From: Vibrio maritimus
GTDB taxonomy: Bacteria; Pseudomonadota; Gammaproteobacteria; Enterobacterales; Vibrionaceae
DNA length: 64,000 bases
Assembly (NCBI GenBank): GCA_003263775.1
Contig: JYJJ01000084.1
Location: forward strand, 1-64,000
Reading direction: 5' to 3'
A program made the position numbers and the translations under genes. The notes beneath the pieces were generated by a model, which was not told the DNA's origin, searched no databases, and saw nothing but the letters and a program-made list of their open reading frames with translations. This document shows positions 19,189 through 28,470 of this stretch, piece by piece; position 1 is the first letter of the stretch; each line of letters opens with the position of its first letter.

Positions 19189-19976
19189 CTACAACAACTT
19201 ATTCTTATATTGCTCCGGCGTTTGCCAGAATATTTCTTAAACATTGAAATAAATGGCTTGCTTGGTTATAACCGAGCGTAAATGCGACTTCTTTTACTGA
19301 ATGGCCACTTCTCAATAGATCCATTGAAAACAAGTACCGTACTCGCAAGCGCCACTCGGTAAAACTCATGCCAAGTTCGCTTTGGCAGTAACGCGCAAGC
19401 GTACGTTCGGTCGTATGAACTTTTGATGCCCACTCCTTAAGGCTAATGTCGTTAGTTGGCTCCTCTTCAATGGCTGCCAGAATGGGGGCGAGGTATTTGT
19501 TATTACTAGAAGGTAGGAAGTGGTGCTGTTCTTGCTGATCGCTCAGTTGGTCTAGGAGCACTTGGATCAAACGCTGATCTTTTTCAGATTCTGCCACGTT
19601 AACATTGCGGTGACGAAAGTCCTCAATAATCGAGGATACGATTGGTGTCACTTTGATTAAGCTGGTTTTATCTGGAAACCCATCGGTAAACTCGTGGGCA
19701 ATATTAAGCGAGCAGTATTCGAGTGGCTTGCGGTTGTAGCTGCAATGCATCACGCCCGCCGGAACCCAAATAGCAAGATGTGGTGGCGCTAGAAAAACGT
19801 GTATCTTGCGCCTCCATTTCCAATATACCGCCGCTAATCAGCTGGACTTGTCCCCATGGGTGGCAGTGAACGCGGGTTTCGGTGTTCGACAAAAACGCAT
19901 CGAAGTTCATGAAAACATTGGAAGGCATCTTGTCGATAGACAAAGAGGGGTGCAAATTTCTAGTGTGTTTTTTCAA
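19189..19976 (-). CDS. AraC-family regulator (frame broken three times)
   Basis: Two overlapping frames (19704-19976 and 19205-19753) form one AraC regulator of about 260 residues. A five-T run near 19796 must lose one T, giving DTRFLAPPHLAIWVPAGVMHCSYN. Two further small indels near 19233 and 19212 restore the normal C-terminus ASPFISMFKKYSGKTPEQYKN. It has an N-terminal cupin (HCHPWGQVQLISGGILEM) and a C-terminal double HTH (AxSERTLARxF-like TTERTLARYCQSELGMSF). It is divergent from the EamA gene at 20064 and so is probably its regulator. Confidence 0.8.
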
Positions 19977-20063
19977 CTTGTCTTCCTATCGCGCGCAATG
20001 TCGTTTTAAAGATACATCATAGTATAACGACCTGTCAGACTATGTATCAACTTACAAAACGCG

Positions 20064-20990
20064 ATGAGGTTCACAGTGGTCTATCTTCTTCCCTTCTTTA
20101 CTGTGTTGATATGGGGCGGCAACGCCATTGTGAACAAGATGTCGGCCTCTATGATTGAACCGAGCGCGATGAGCTTCTATCGCTGGGCGCTTGCTATCTT
20201 AGTGATGACGCCATTCTGCTTGCCGAAAGTGAAACGATACTGGCCAGAGATCCGCAAAAACAGCGCCAAACTCGCGTTTCTGGCATTGCTGGGCATGGTA
20301 CTTAACCAATCGTTGGGCTACTACGCAGCGGCAACCACTACAGCCTCTAATATGGCGCTGATCACCTCACTAGTCCCCCTGCTCGCGGTGTTCATTTCCG
20401 TGCCATTACTTGGCAAACGTATCTCTAAGCTAAGTATCGTTGGCGGTGTGATTTCGCTAGCTGGCCTTGCCTTTATGCTTGGACAAGGCGACATCAGTTT
20501 CTTTTTGCATCAAGACATCTCCCAAGGCGATGGCTTGATGGTACTGGCGGCTATTGTGTATGCGACTTACTGTGTGTTGCTAAAACGCTGGAAGATGCAG
20601 CTGTCTAGCTGGATGCTGATTTACACCCAAGGCGTCTTTGCCGTCATCATGTTGTTTCCACTATTGCTGACTAGCGAGCAAATCTTCCCAAGCAGCTCTG
20701 CCCTTCCACTGATTGCCTACGCGGGACTGCTCGGCTCACTAGTTGCTCCGCTGCTGTGGGTAAAAGCGATCGATTTGATTGGCGCAGATGGAAGTGCCAT
20801 GTTCATGAACCTATTACCAGTTATCGCGGTCGCTCTCGCTGCAGCGCTGCTTGGTGAGTCGATTACCCAGTTCCACCTCATTGGCGGACTCATGGTGATT
20901 TCCGGCGTTATCTTGTCGCAAATTAAGACCAAAAAGCTTCAGCCTGCGCAAGAAGCGGTGGCACCTAAACTCACTATCGATAAACAGTAG
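20064..20990 (+). CDS. EamA-family transporter
   Basis: A 308-residue inner-membrane protein with ten hydrophobic segments in two EamA repeats. Family stretches include WGGNAIVNKMSA, PSAMSFYRWALA and LALLGMVLNQSLGYYAAATTTASNMALI. The cytoplasmic tail is short and basic. The divergent AraC gene points to regulated efflux, a common pairing for EamA exporters. Substrate unknown. Confidence 0.87.
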   Translation: MRFTVVYLLPFFTVLIWGGNAIVNKMSASMIEPSAMSFYRWALAILVMTPFCLPKVKRYWPEIRKNSAKLAFLALLGMVLNQSLGYYAAATTTASNMALITSLVPLLAVFISVPLLGKRISKLSIVGGVISLAGLAFMLGQGDISFFLHQDISQGDGLMVLAAIVYATYCVLLKRWKMQLSSWMLIYTQGVFAVIMLFPLLLTSEQIFPSSSALPLIAYAGLLGSLVAPLLWVKAIDLIGADGSAMFMNLLPVIAVALAAALLGESITQFHLIGGLMVISGVILSQIKTKKLQPAQEAVAPKLTIDKQ

Positions 20991-21088
20991 CGAACGGCAA
21001 AAAACTCGCACACTCAAACTCATAGCGTGTTGTTAACAAGTTTGTCATAATCAAGTCACTTAGCAGCTCAGATAAAGGAATAAAAATA

Positions 21089-21574
21089 ATGAGTAGTGGC
21101 AAAAGAGAGACCAACCTGCGTTTTCTTGCGGAGCCAGGCGATGTTAACTTTGGCGGCAAAGTGCATGGTGGCGCAGTAATGAAATGGATTGACTTAGCGG
21201 CGTACGCTTGCAGCGCGGCTTGGAGTGGTAAGTACTGTATTACAGCCTACGCTGGCGGTATCCGTTTTGTAGAGCCAATCCATGTAGGCAACTTGGTGGA
21301 AGTGAGTGCCAAGGTGATATACACCGGCAGAAGCTCAATGCATATTGCCATCGACGTGCAAGCCAGCGATCCCAAAGAGCTGCAAAATCGTCTTACGACA
21401 CACTGTATCGTTATCATGGTGGCGGTGGATGAAAATGGCAAACCAACTGAGGTGCCTGAGTGGGTACCGCAAACAGAAGACGATATTAAACTTCGTGAGT
21501 CGGCAATCAAATTGATGAACATGCGCAAACAGATCGGCGAAGAGATGGAAGCGCACGTTAAATACTTAAAGTAA
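21089..21574 (+). CDS. Acyl-CoA thioesterase, hotdog fold
   Basis: A 161-residue cytosolic enzyme of the YciA/BACH group. The family start DVNFGGKVHGGAVMKWID, with the active-site Asp in MKWID, and GGIRFVEPIHVGNLVEVSAKV are well conserved. It would hydrolyse acyl-CoA to the free acid and CoA. Preferred chain length cannot be deduced. A ribosome site AAAGGA precedes the ATG. It appears to be a single gene. Confidence 0.88.
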   Translation: MSSGKRETNLRFLAEPGDVNFGGKVHGGAVMKWIDLAAYACSAAWSGKYCITAYAGGIRFVEPIHVGNLVEVSAKVIYTGRSSMHIAIDVQASDPKELQNRLTTHCIVIMVAVDENGKPTEVPEWVPQTEDDIKLRESAIKLMNMRKQIGEEMEAHVKYLK

Positions 21575-21722
21575 CCCCCCACTTCACTTTCAAATGAAGC
21601 CCTAAATTCATGCAGACTGAATCCTCGGTCTGCATTTGTTATCCAGATCTCATCTACGCCCTAAATCATCTTCCAAAAGGAGGAGTTTTCATCTTTTCCC
21701 TTCAACTACACTAGATTGACGT

Positions 21723-21741
21723 GATAGATTTTTTCTATATC
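21723..21741. promoter_or_regulatory. Shared AT-rich inverted repeat, site 1 (before the GH13 amylase)
   Basis: GATAGATTTTTTCTATATC, an inverted repeat with an AT-rich centre, 40 bases before the ATG of the amylase. Very similar sequence occurs at 28424-28443 (before LysR/oligo-glucosidase) and, reversed, at 23691-23703 (before the second maltose-binding protein). Confidence 0.45.
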
Positions 21742-21780
21742 CAAAACAGAACTCCTACAACATCAGCTTGGTGAGATTTT

Positions 21781-23591
21781 ATGCCCAACTCTTCCATTTC
21801 TAAACCTGAGCAAAAGATTCATCTGTACCAAATTTTCACCCGCCTATTTGGCAATACCAATTCAACCAACCAGCCTTGGGGCACCATAGAGCAAAATGGT
21901 GTCGGCAAGTTTAGCGATATCAACGAGGCCGCCCTAGCATCGATTCGAGACCTCGGTATGACTCATGTCTGGTATACCGGCGTGCCGCACCATGCGGTAA
22001 TTCGCGATTACAGCGAGTATGGGATTAGCAATGATCACCCTGCCGTTGTTAAAGGACGCGCAGGGTCACCTTATGCGGTGAAGGACTACTACTCGGTGAA
22101 TCCAGATTTAGCGGACGATACAGCCCAAAGAAACCAAGAGTTTAAGCAGCTTATTAAGCGCACACACAAGGCGGGATTGAAAGTGGTGATTGATATTGTG
22201 CCCAACCACGTCGCTCGCCAATATCAAGGGCTCAATAACCCTGAAGGCGTCACCGATTTTGGGGCGGAAGATGACACCAGCCTCGAGTACTCACGCGAAA
22301 ACAATTTCTACTACATTCCAGAACAAGCGTTTGAACTGCCCGATGTACCTGTCCATCTCGCACCGCTTGGTGGCGAGGATCACCCATTACTCAAGCAGCC
22401 TTATCATGAGTACCCAGCAAAGTGGACAGGCAATGGCGCGAGAAGTGCCAAACCAAGTGCCGACGATTGGTATGAAACGGTTAAAGTCAATTACGGCGTA
22501 AGACAGATGGCAGCAAAGACTTTCCAGAACTACCCGAATGTTATCGACATAAGGACTTTGCTGACCACGCGAAATTCTGGAATGACAAAGATGTACCAAG
22601 CTCATGGCGCAAGTTTCGTGACATTGCTATGTATTGGCTAGATCAAGGCGTCGACGGCTTTCGCTATGACATGGCAGAGATGGTACCGGTGGAGTTTTGG
22701 AGCTTTCTCAACTCATCGATCAAACTCAACAATCCCGATGCTTTCTTAGTGGCAGAAGTGTACCAACCACACCTTTATCGAGATTACATTCAGCTTGGCA
22801 AAATGGATGCACTCTACGACAAAGTTGATCTTTACGATACGCTCAAAGCGATTATTCAAGGCCGAGATAGCACAGAGTCCATCTCTCGTATCCAAACCGA
22901 GCATAGCGACATCGAACCTCACATGCTGCACTTTCTCGATAACCATGACGAGCAACGGATCCCTTGCGCTGAATTTGCTGGAAGCGCCGAAGCGGCTTTG
23001 CCTGCCATGGTCGTATCTGCCACTGTCAGTAACGCACCAACCATGCTTTACTTTGGCCAAGAGCTGGGTGAAGCTGGCGAAGAAAACGCGGGCTTTGGGC
23101 AGCCAACCCGAACCTCCATTTTCGACTATATCGGTGTTCCGAGCCATCAGCGCTGGATGAACAATGGCGCATTCGATGGCGGCCAATCCACCGAACAAGA
23201 ACTGAATCTGCGCCGTTTTTACCATAGCTTAATGCGCTTTGTGCAGCATAGCCCTGCGATGTCTGGCTCTCGACTGTCACTGGATATTCAGCGTGATGAG
23301 CGCCATGGCGAGCTTCGCCACAAGCTTTATGGATACTGGCGTGAGAACAAAGGTGATGCTGCGTTAGTCTTAGTTAACTTTGATGCACACCAAGCAAGCA
23401 GTGAACCGATTTCCGTGCCCGTGGACGTGATCAATGCTTTAGGGTTAATCGATGGTACCTACTCACTAACATGCAGACTAGATCCAAAAGTCACCGTAGA
23501 GCTTAGTGTCTCGAATGGCTCAGGCCAAGTTGATATTGCCCTCAATCCACTGGCTTCACATATTTTTCAACTCGTGGCTACAGAGCATTAA
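21781..23591 (+). CDS. GH13 alpha-amylase-family glycoside hydrolase (frame broken once)
   Basis: About 603 residues after adding one C near 22504, which gives VNYGVRPDGSKDFPELPE and joins the frames 21781-22641 and 22629-23591. The TIM barrel includes VVIDIVPNHVAR (region I), GFRYDMAEM (nucleophile Asp, region II), FLVAEVYQ (acid/base Glu, region III) and FLDNHDEQR (region IV), so all catalytic residues are present. No signal peptide is visible, so it should act on maltodextrins in the cytoplasm. Next to it is a maltose-binding protein gene. Its N-terminus resembles amylases common in Bacteroidetes, but that alone does not prove transfer. Confidence 0.87.
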
Positions 23592-23690
23592 CCGCCCTAC
23601 TTAATCGAAGTCGACTGCTATCAAGCCTCAGCGTAAAAGCTGGGGCTTTTCTTAACTCATTCAGATCACACCTCGTGCAGGTGAAATAGC

Positions 23691-23703
23691 AAAAATCTAT
23701 ATC
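23691..23703. promoter_or_regulatory. Shared AT-rich motif, site 2 (before the second maltose-binding protein)
   Basis: AAAAATCTATATC, whose reverse complement GATATAGATTTTT matches the motif before the GH13 amylase and before the LysR gene. It lies about 80 bases before the ATG at 23782. Confidence 0.4.
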
Positions 23704-23781
23704 ATTTAACGAAAAGGCTATTTTTACGCCTCATTGCATCCGATTATTCTTATCCCAATGCAAATGGACAGGATAGTCACA

Positions 23782-24956
23782 ATGAAAACACTAAAAACAT
23801 CCTTAACCGCTTTGGCACTAGCAACGTTAACGGCAACTCCAGCAATGGCAGTCACAGAGGGTGAACTGCTTATTTGGATCAACAGTGATAAAGGTTACGA
23901 AGGGCTTGCAGAAGTAGGCCGACACTTTGAAGCCGATACTGGTATTAAAGTCAGTGTTCAGTTTCCCGAGTCATTAGAAGCACGCTTTCAACAGGTCGCT
24001 GCCACTGGCGATGGCCCAGACATCATTTTCTGGGCACACGACCGCTTCGGTGGCTACGCTGAGTCTGGTCTTCTGCGAGAAGTGAAGCCGAGTAAAGCGT
24101 TCCAAGATAAACTCGTCGACTTTAGTTGGGATGCGGTGAACTACAAAGGTAAACTCATCGGCTACCCTCTTGCTATTGAAGCCATTTCACTGATTTACAA
24201 TAAAGACTTGCTGCCAGAACCACCTAAATCATGGGAAGAGCTACCGGCTATTCACGCCAAGATGAAGGCACAAGGTAAAGACACCATTATGTGGGATGTG
24301 AAGAACGCCTACTTTACTTGGCCAATTGTCTCTGCTGGTACCTATTCGTTCGCGAAAACGCCACAAGGTCACGATGCCAACGACACAGGGATCAACAATC
24401 AACGCGCTCAGGACAACCTAGCGTTCTTGCTGAACATGAAGCAAGAAGCATTGTCAATCCGGGAATGGATTATGCCAATGCCGAGTCCTCCTTTGCCAAA
24501 GGCGAAGTGGCGATGACGATCAACGGCCCTTGGTCATGGGGTAACCTAGACAAAGCAGGTATCAACTACGGCGTTGCCACCTTCCCTACGTTGGATGGCG
24601 AAAAATCGAACCCATTCGTTGGTATTTTGAGTGCCGGTATTAGCTCGGCAAGCCCAAATGAAGATTTAGCAGTAGAGTTTATCGAAAACTATCTGTTTAC
24701 CGATGAAGCGCTCACCACTATCAACAACGACAAGCCGCTTGGTGCCGTGACTCTGAAATCTTTCCAGCAAACTCTAGAGTCCGATCAGCGAATTCGCTCA
24801 ACCATGATTAACGCTGAAAACGGCGAAATCATGCCAGCGATACCAAAGATGATGACGTTTTGGATGTCTGAAGGCGCTGCCATCGAAAACACACTACTGG
24901 AACGCCAGACTGTTTCTGAGGCGCTTGCAACTGCGGAGAAGCAGTTAACGCGCTAA
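23782..24956 (+). CDS. Maltose/maltodextrin-binding protein, second copy (frame broken once)
   Basis: A periplasmic ABC-transporter binding protein of about 391 residues with signal peptide MKTLKTSLTALALATLTATPAMA. Adding one G near 24453 yields NMKQEGIVNPGMDYANAESSFAKGE and joins the two frames. It is closely related to MalE at 34042 (shared IWINxDKGYxGLAEVG, TGDGPDIIFWAHDRFG, AMTINGPWSW and NNDKPLGAV). There is no permease or ATPase next to it, so it probably feeds the MalFGK2 complex encoded further on. The start at 23782 fits the signal peptide; the longer frame from 23734 does not. Confidence 0.87.
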
Positions 24957-25298
24957 CACTAACCACTCGCCATATGCAGCAGAAACTGCACTTGGCGAGT
25001 AAATCAATCGAAGTTTTGTTGTTTCTTGTAAGCTCGTGACCACCTCTTAAAACCGCAATGTAACGCTTTAAATCGCTCTACATCAGATCCTCTGCTTCAT
25101 CACATTCTCACCCAAGATCTCAAACAGCTGATTGAATTTCTCTCTATCGCTATCTATACCCTTTAACTATGCTCGCAGTTCCTCTGTTGTTCGAGCACGT
25201 ACGACGCCACACGATCACGCTTGTTGGAAGGTAATAAATGATGGGTGGTGACAAAGTGATGAAAACAAACGAGATAAAGGCGAAACAAGGAGATAACG
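24957..25298. other. Spacer after the second maltose-binding protein gene
   Basis: Near the start is an inverted repeat, ACTCGCC (24965-24971) with GGCGAGT (24994-25000), enclosing a smaller TGCAG/CTGCA stem, which probably ends the upstream transcript although no T-run follows. I see no gene in the rest. Confidence 0.5.
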
Positions 25299-25457
25299 AT
25301 GGACAGAATTTGCCCAATGTGCCAAACGCCAATGGTAGAGAGAAACAACGTACATGTTTGCCCAAGAAATGAAATTGGCGACTGCGCTTATGATCCCTAT
25401 CTACATGAACTTGAGCCTGCACAAGAGCGCGAAATGGAGCAAGATCGTCCCTACTAG
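25299..25457 (+). CDS. Small cysteine-rich protein, possible zinc ribbon
   Basis: A 52-residue protein, MDRICPMCQTPMVER onward, with a strong ribosome site (AAGGAGAT) seven bases before the ATG. Cysteines at residues 5, 8 and 19 (CPMC and VCPRN) plus Cys29 (GDCAYDP) could bind one zinc. The C-terminus is acidic. A good terminator follows within 25 bases, supporting a real single-gene unit. Function unknown. Confidence 0.7.
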   Translation: MDRICPMCQTPMVERNNVHVCPRNEIGDCAYDPYLHELEPAQEREMEQDRPY

Positions 25458-25478
25458 AATCACAAGGCGATAATTGTC

Positions 25479-25513
25479 AAAAAGGCGACCTCACTATATT
25501 TGGTCGCCTTTTT
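25479..25513. terminator. Bidirectional terminator
   Basis: AAAAAGGCGACC and GGTCGCCTTTTT arms with a 10-base loop, T-runs on both strands. It separates the small cysteine-rich gene from the convergent DsbA-family gene. Confidence 0.85.
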
Positions 25514-25539
25514 GATTCTCACTCAGTTGCAAATTTAAG

Positions 25540-26196
25540 TTAACACCAACTCGCACCTTCGCCCGTTTGTGGTTTTAGAAGCTCTTTCACATTCGCTTCT
25601 ATAACTCGATAGCCGACGTTCCCAAACAAGGTTTGTCGCCCGCCATCAATAATATAAGTTGGGCTACCTTTGATCTGTTGAGCCTCACGCAGCAGTTGGT
25701 CACTCCACAGTGCCGCATAAGCAGAGCCATCCATAAGGTACGGCTGAAGCGCTTCAATGTCTATTCCGTGAGAGGCAAGGACATCCGCAATAACTTCAAC
25801 ATTGCTGATATCCCTCCCTTGTTCAAAGAAAGCCTGTCTTAACGATTTAGCGAGACGCAACACTTCATCTTGGCTGCTACCAGCAAGCTCTGCCGCTTTT
25901 AAATGGAGATGTGCAGGCATGGAACTGGTTGGTCTAATGCTGTGCCATACAGCGGGGTTAAGCATCAATTCGGGGAACTTAGCGGCCACCTCTTCGGTGT
26001 GCTTTGCGAATCCATCAAAACCGCCTTTGTCACTCCACCCTTTGCCGATGCGAGTTTGCGTGTCACCAAACAAGTTAATGAACTTAGGTGATAGTTCAAT
26101 TTGGTCTTCAAAGTTAGCTAGCAAGGCATCATTTCGAGCCTCAGCTGCCCAAGCCCACACACAAAGTACATCGCTGACATAGTCGATTTTTAACAT
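25540..26196 (-). CDS. DsbA-family (FrnE-like) thioredoxin-fold protein with degenerate active site
   Basis: A 218-residue cytosolic protein (no signal peptide) of the DsbA/2-hydroxychromene-2-carboxylate isomerase superfamily. The position of the usual CPWC reads CVWA (residues about 12-15), so the second catalytic Cys is missing. The helical insert and the cis-proline loop (KGSPTYIID, near residue 177) are present. With one active-site Cys it could act by a monothiol mechanism or on glutathione adducts. It lies 47 bases downstream of a rhodanese gene on the same strand, suggesting a thiol-related pair. Confidence 0.75.
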   Translation of the reverse strand: MLKIDYVSDVLCVWAWAAEARNDALLANFEDQIELSPKFINLFGDTQTRIGKGWSDKGGFDGFAKHTEEVAAKFPELMLNPAVWHSIRPTSSMPAHLHLKAAELAGSSQDEVLRLAKSLRQAFFEQGRDISNVEVIADVLASHGIDIEALQPYLMDGSAYAALWSDQLLREAQQIKGSPTYIIDGGRQTLFGNVGYRVIEANVKELLKPQTGEGASWC

Positions 26197-26243
26197 GATG
26201 CGTTCTCCCGCTTTGTTATAACTTCTTCTGAGAATTAAAACGA

Positions 26244-26567
26244 TTATCGTGAAATATAGTCGCTAGCCGCTGAGACAGTACCTACATTAACGATGTTTCG
26301 ATAACCCATTGATTCAAGAACTTGAACCGCCTGAGACGCTCTCATACCAGATGCACAGTAAACAATAAGGCTGTCTTTAGGCTGGATATCGCTGTTAGCA
26401 ACCGCGAAAATTCTCTGTAATGGGACATTAAAAGAACCTGGAATATGCCCCGAAGCAAACTCTTGTGGTGAGCGTACATCTATCAAGTACTGCTTAGCCG
26501 CCGAGGATTCAGAACAACCAACAGTACTATGGTGTGAGGTTATGTTTGTTTGAACAGTAGAATTCAT
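26244..26567 (-). CDS. Single-domain rhodanese
   Basis: A 107-residue sulfurtransferase domain. The active-site loop CASGMRAS starts at Cys71, the residue that would carry persulfide, and VRSPQEFASGHIPGSFNVP is the classic CDC25/rhodanese N-terminal motif. No signal peptide is clear, although the first 25 residues are low in charge. It lies directly upstream of the DsbA-family gene. Confidence 0.88.
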   Translation of the reverse strand: MNSTVQTNITSHHSTVGCSESSAAKQYLIDVRSPQEFASGHIPGSFNVPLQRIFAVANSDIQPKDSLIVYCASGMRASQAVQVLESMGYRNIVNVGTVSAASDYISR

Positions 26568-26664
26568 TTAAACAGCTCCAGCTAATTAAGTTAAAACTAA
26601 TCTAACTAACCCAACCAAAGCTGTCAAACATTATTTTAGAAAAAGCTAAAGTAAAACTTCAAGT

Positions 26665-26704
26665 GTTGGCCTTTGGATCCCAGAACCAAGGACCAAGGGC
26701 CAAC
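26665..26704. repeat. Imperfect inverted repeat after the oligo-glucosidase gene
   Basis: GTTGGCC and GGCCAAC arms enclose an inner TTGG/CCAA pairing and a short repeated CCAAGGACCAAGG. It lies 11 bases past the GH13 stop codon (minus strand) and may act as a transcript end, but no T-run follows. It has the look of a dispersed intergenic repeat. Copies elsewhere cannot be checked here. Confidence 0.4.
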
Positions 26705-26715
26705 AACCCACCCCC

Positions 26716-28342
26716 CTACAACTCAATCATATAAGCATCGTACGGTTCAAGCTCCACATCCCCAAAATCAAACGTCGTTCGCCCAGAGTTTGATAACAGC
26801 ACCTCGGCTGAACTTTGGCTGAACTCACTCAAATCGACCGTTAATGACTCGCCACTGAAATTCGCGACAACCATTAAACGTGTCTCTCCTTCGGTTCTGA
26901 GATAAGCAAAGACTTTGTCATGCTGCTCAAGTACTGGGATAAAATCGCCGTGCACAATCGCACGATAGCGCTTACGAAGTGCAATTAAAGACTGATAATA
27001 ACGATACACAGAATCACTACTCGCCTGATCATCTTCAACGTTTACTTCGGTGTAGTTTGGATTCACTTCAATCCAAGGCGTACCTTGTGTAAAACCAGCT
27101 TGCGGAGCTGCTGACCATTGCATCGGTGTTCTGGCGTTATCACGACCATTTTCACCCAATGCATGCATCATATCTTCATGGCTTACGCCGCTTGTGTTTT
27201 CACTTTATAGAAGTTAAGCGACTCAATGTCTTTGTATTGTTCCAAGCGGTCGAACTTCACATTGGTCATCGCGATCTCTTCACCCTGATAAATGTAAGGC
27301 GTGCCCTTAAGTCCATGCAGTACAGTGGCTAACATTTTGGCTGACTTGGTGCGATACACACCATCATCACCATACTTGGAAACCGCGCGAGGCAGATCGT
27401 GATTATTCCAAAACAGAGAGTTCCAACCTTGATCAGCGAGCTCTAACTGCCATTTGGTGAGTACTTTCTTAAATTCAGGTAAGTCGAGTGCGATCGGCTG
27501 CCATTTGTCACCGTCTTTCCAAGTAAGCGTAATATGTTCGAACTGAAACACCATCGACAGCTCATCACGTTCTGGCGCGCTATATAGCTTGGCGATATCA
27601 GGTGTCGCCCCCCAAGTTTCCCCAACCGTCAAAAGATCTTTACCGCCAAAGGTCGCATGATTCATCTGTTTCAGAAGTGGGTGCAATCTTTCGCCATTAC
27701 CCGTGATGCCTTTGTCGATCTCTTTACCAATCAGGTCAATAACATCAAGCCTGAAGCCGCCAATTCCCTTATCTATCCACCAGTTCATCATACGATGGAC
27801 TTCATCATGCACTTTTGGGTTTTCCCAGTTAAGATCGGGCTGTTTTTTTGAAAATAGGTGCAGGTAATACTGCTGAGTCGGCTCATGCCACTGCCATGCA
27901 CTGCCACCAAAGATCGAATCAAGATCGTTAGGTGTGCTGCCATCCGGTTTCGCATCACGCCAAACGTAGTAGTCGCGATATGGCGAATCTTTTGATTCGC
28001 ACGCCTGTTGAAACCAAGAGTGCTCATCTGAAGTATGGTTCACCACCAAGTCCATGACGATACGAATGCCGCGCTGTTTTGCTTCGGCGATCAGCGCCTC
28101 CATATCTTGCATAGTGCCAAACTCTGGCGCGATGGCTTGATAGTTCGAGATATCGTAGCCGTTGTCATCCATAGGAGACTGATACACGGGCGATAACCAA
28201 ATCACATCCACACCTAGCTCTTGTAAATAATCCAGCTTAGAGCGAATGCCATTTAGATCGCCAATGCCATCACCATTCGAATCACAAAAGCTGCGCGGGT
28301 AAATCTGATACACCACGCATCGTGCCACCATTTTTGTTCCAT
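26716..28342 (-). CDS. GH13 oligo-1,6-glucosidase / alpha-glucosidase (frame broken twice)
   Basis: About 540 residues after two one-G repairs. The break near 28316 restores the family start MEQKWWHDAVVYQIYPRSF from the ATG at 28342. The break near 27176 restores KTQAAVSHEDMMHALGENGRDNARTPMQW. Catalytic regions are all present: DLVVNHTSDEH, GFRLDVIDLI (nucleophile Asp), VGETWG (acid/base Glu) and FWNNHDLPRA. It is a cytoplasmic GH13_31-type enzyme cutting short alpha-glucosides from their ends. It is divergent from a LysR gene, its probable regulator. Confidence 0.88.
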
Positions 28343-28423
28343 GAGTTTGTCCTAGCTTATCGTTAAATTACCCCCACTTTACGAAGTTATCACTGGGATT
28401 AAAAATAGATTCTCCGTATAATC

Positions 28424-28443
28424 GTATAGATTTTTTATATATC
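28424..28443. promoter_or_regulatory. Shared AT-rich inverted repeat, site 3 (between oligo-glucosidase and LysR)
   Basis: GTATAGATTTTTTATATATC lies between the divergent GH13 and LysR genes, 28 bases before the LysR ATG. It nearly matches the site at 21723-21741 in sequence and length. This is the natural place for the LysR operator. Confidence 0.5.
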
Positions 28444-28470
28444 AAAAACCGACACACCAAAAGGCAATGT

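Noticed and set aside
21781..23591. Horizontal transfer of the GH13 amylase from Bacteroidetes
   Set aside because: The resemblance is from memory of family members only; base composition and codon use do not stand out, and no mobile element is nearby.
25150..25422. 90-codon minus-strand frame
   Set aside because: It is antisense to the small Cys-rich gene, which has a much better ribosome site and terminator.
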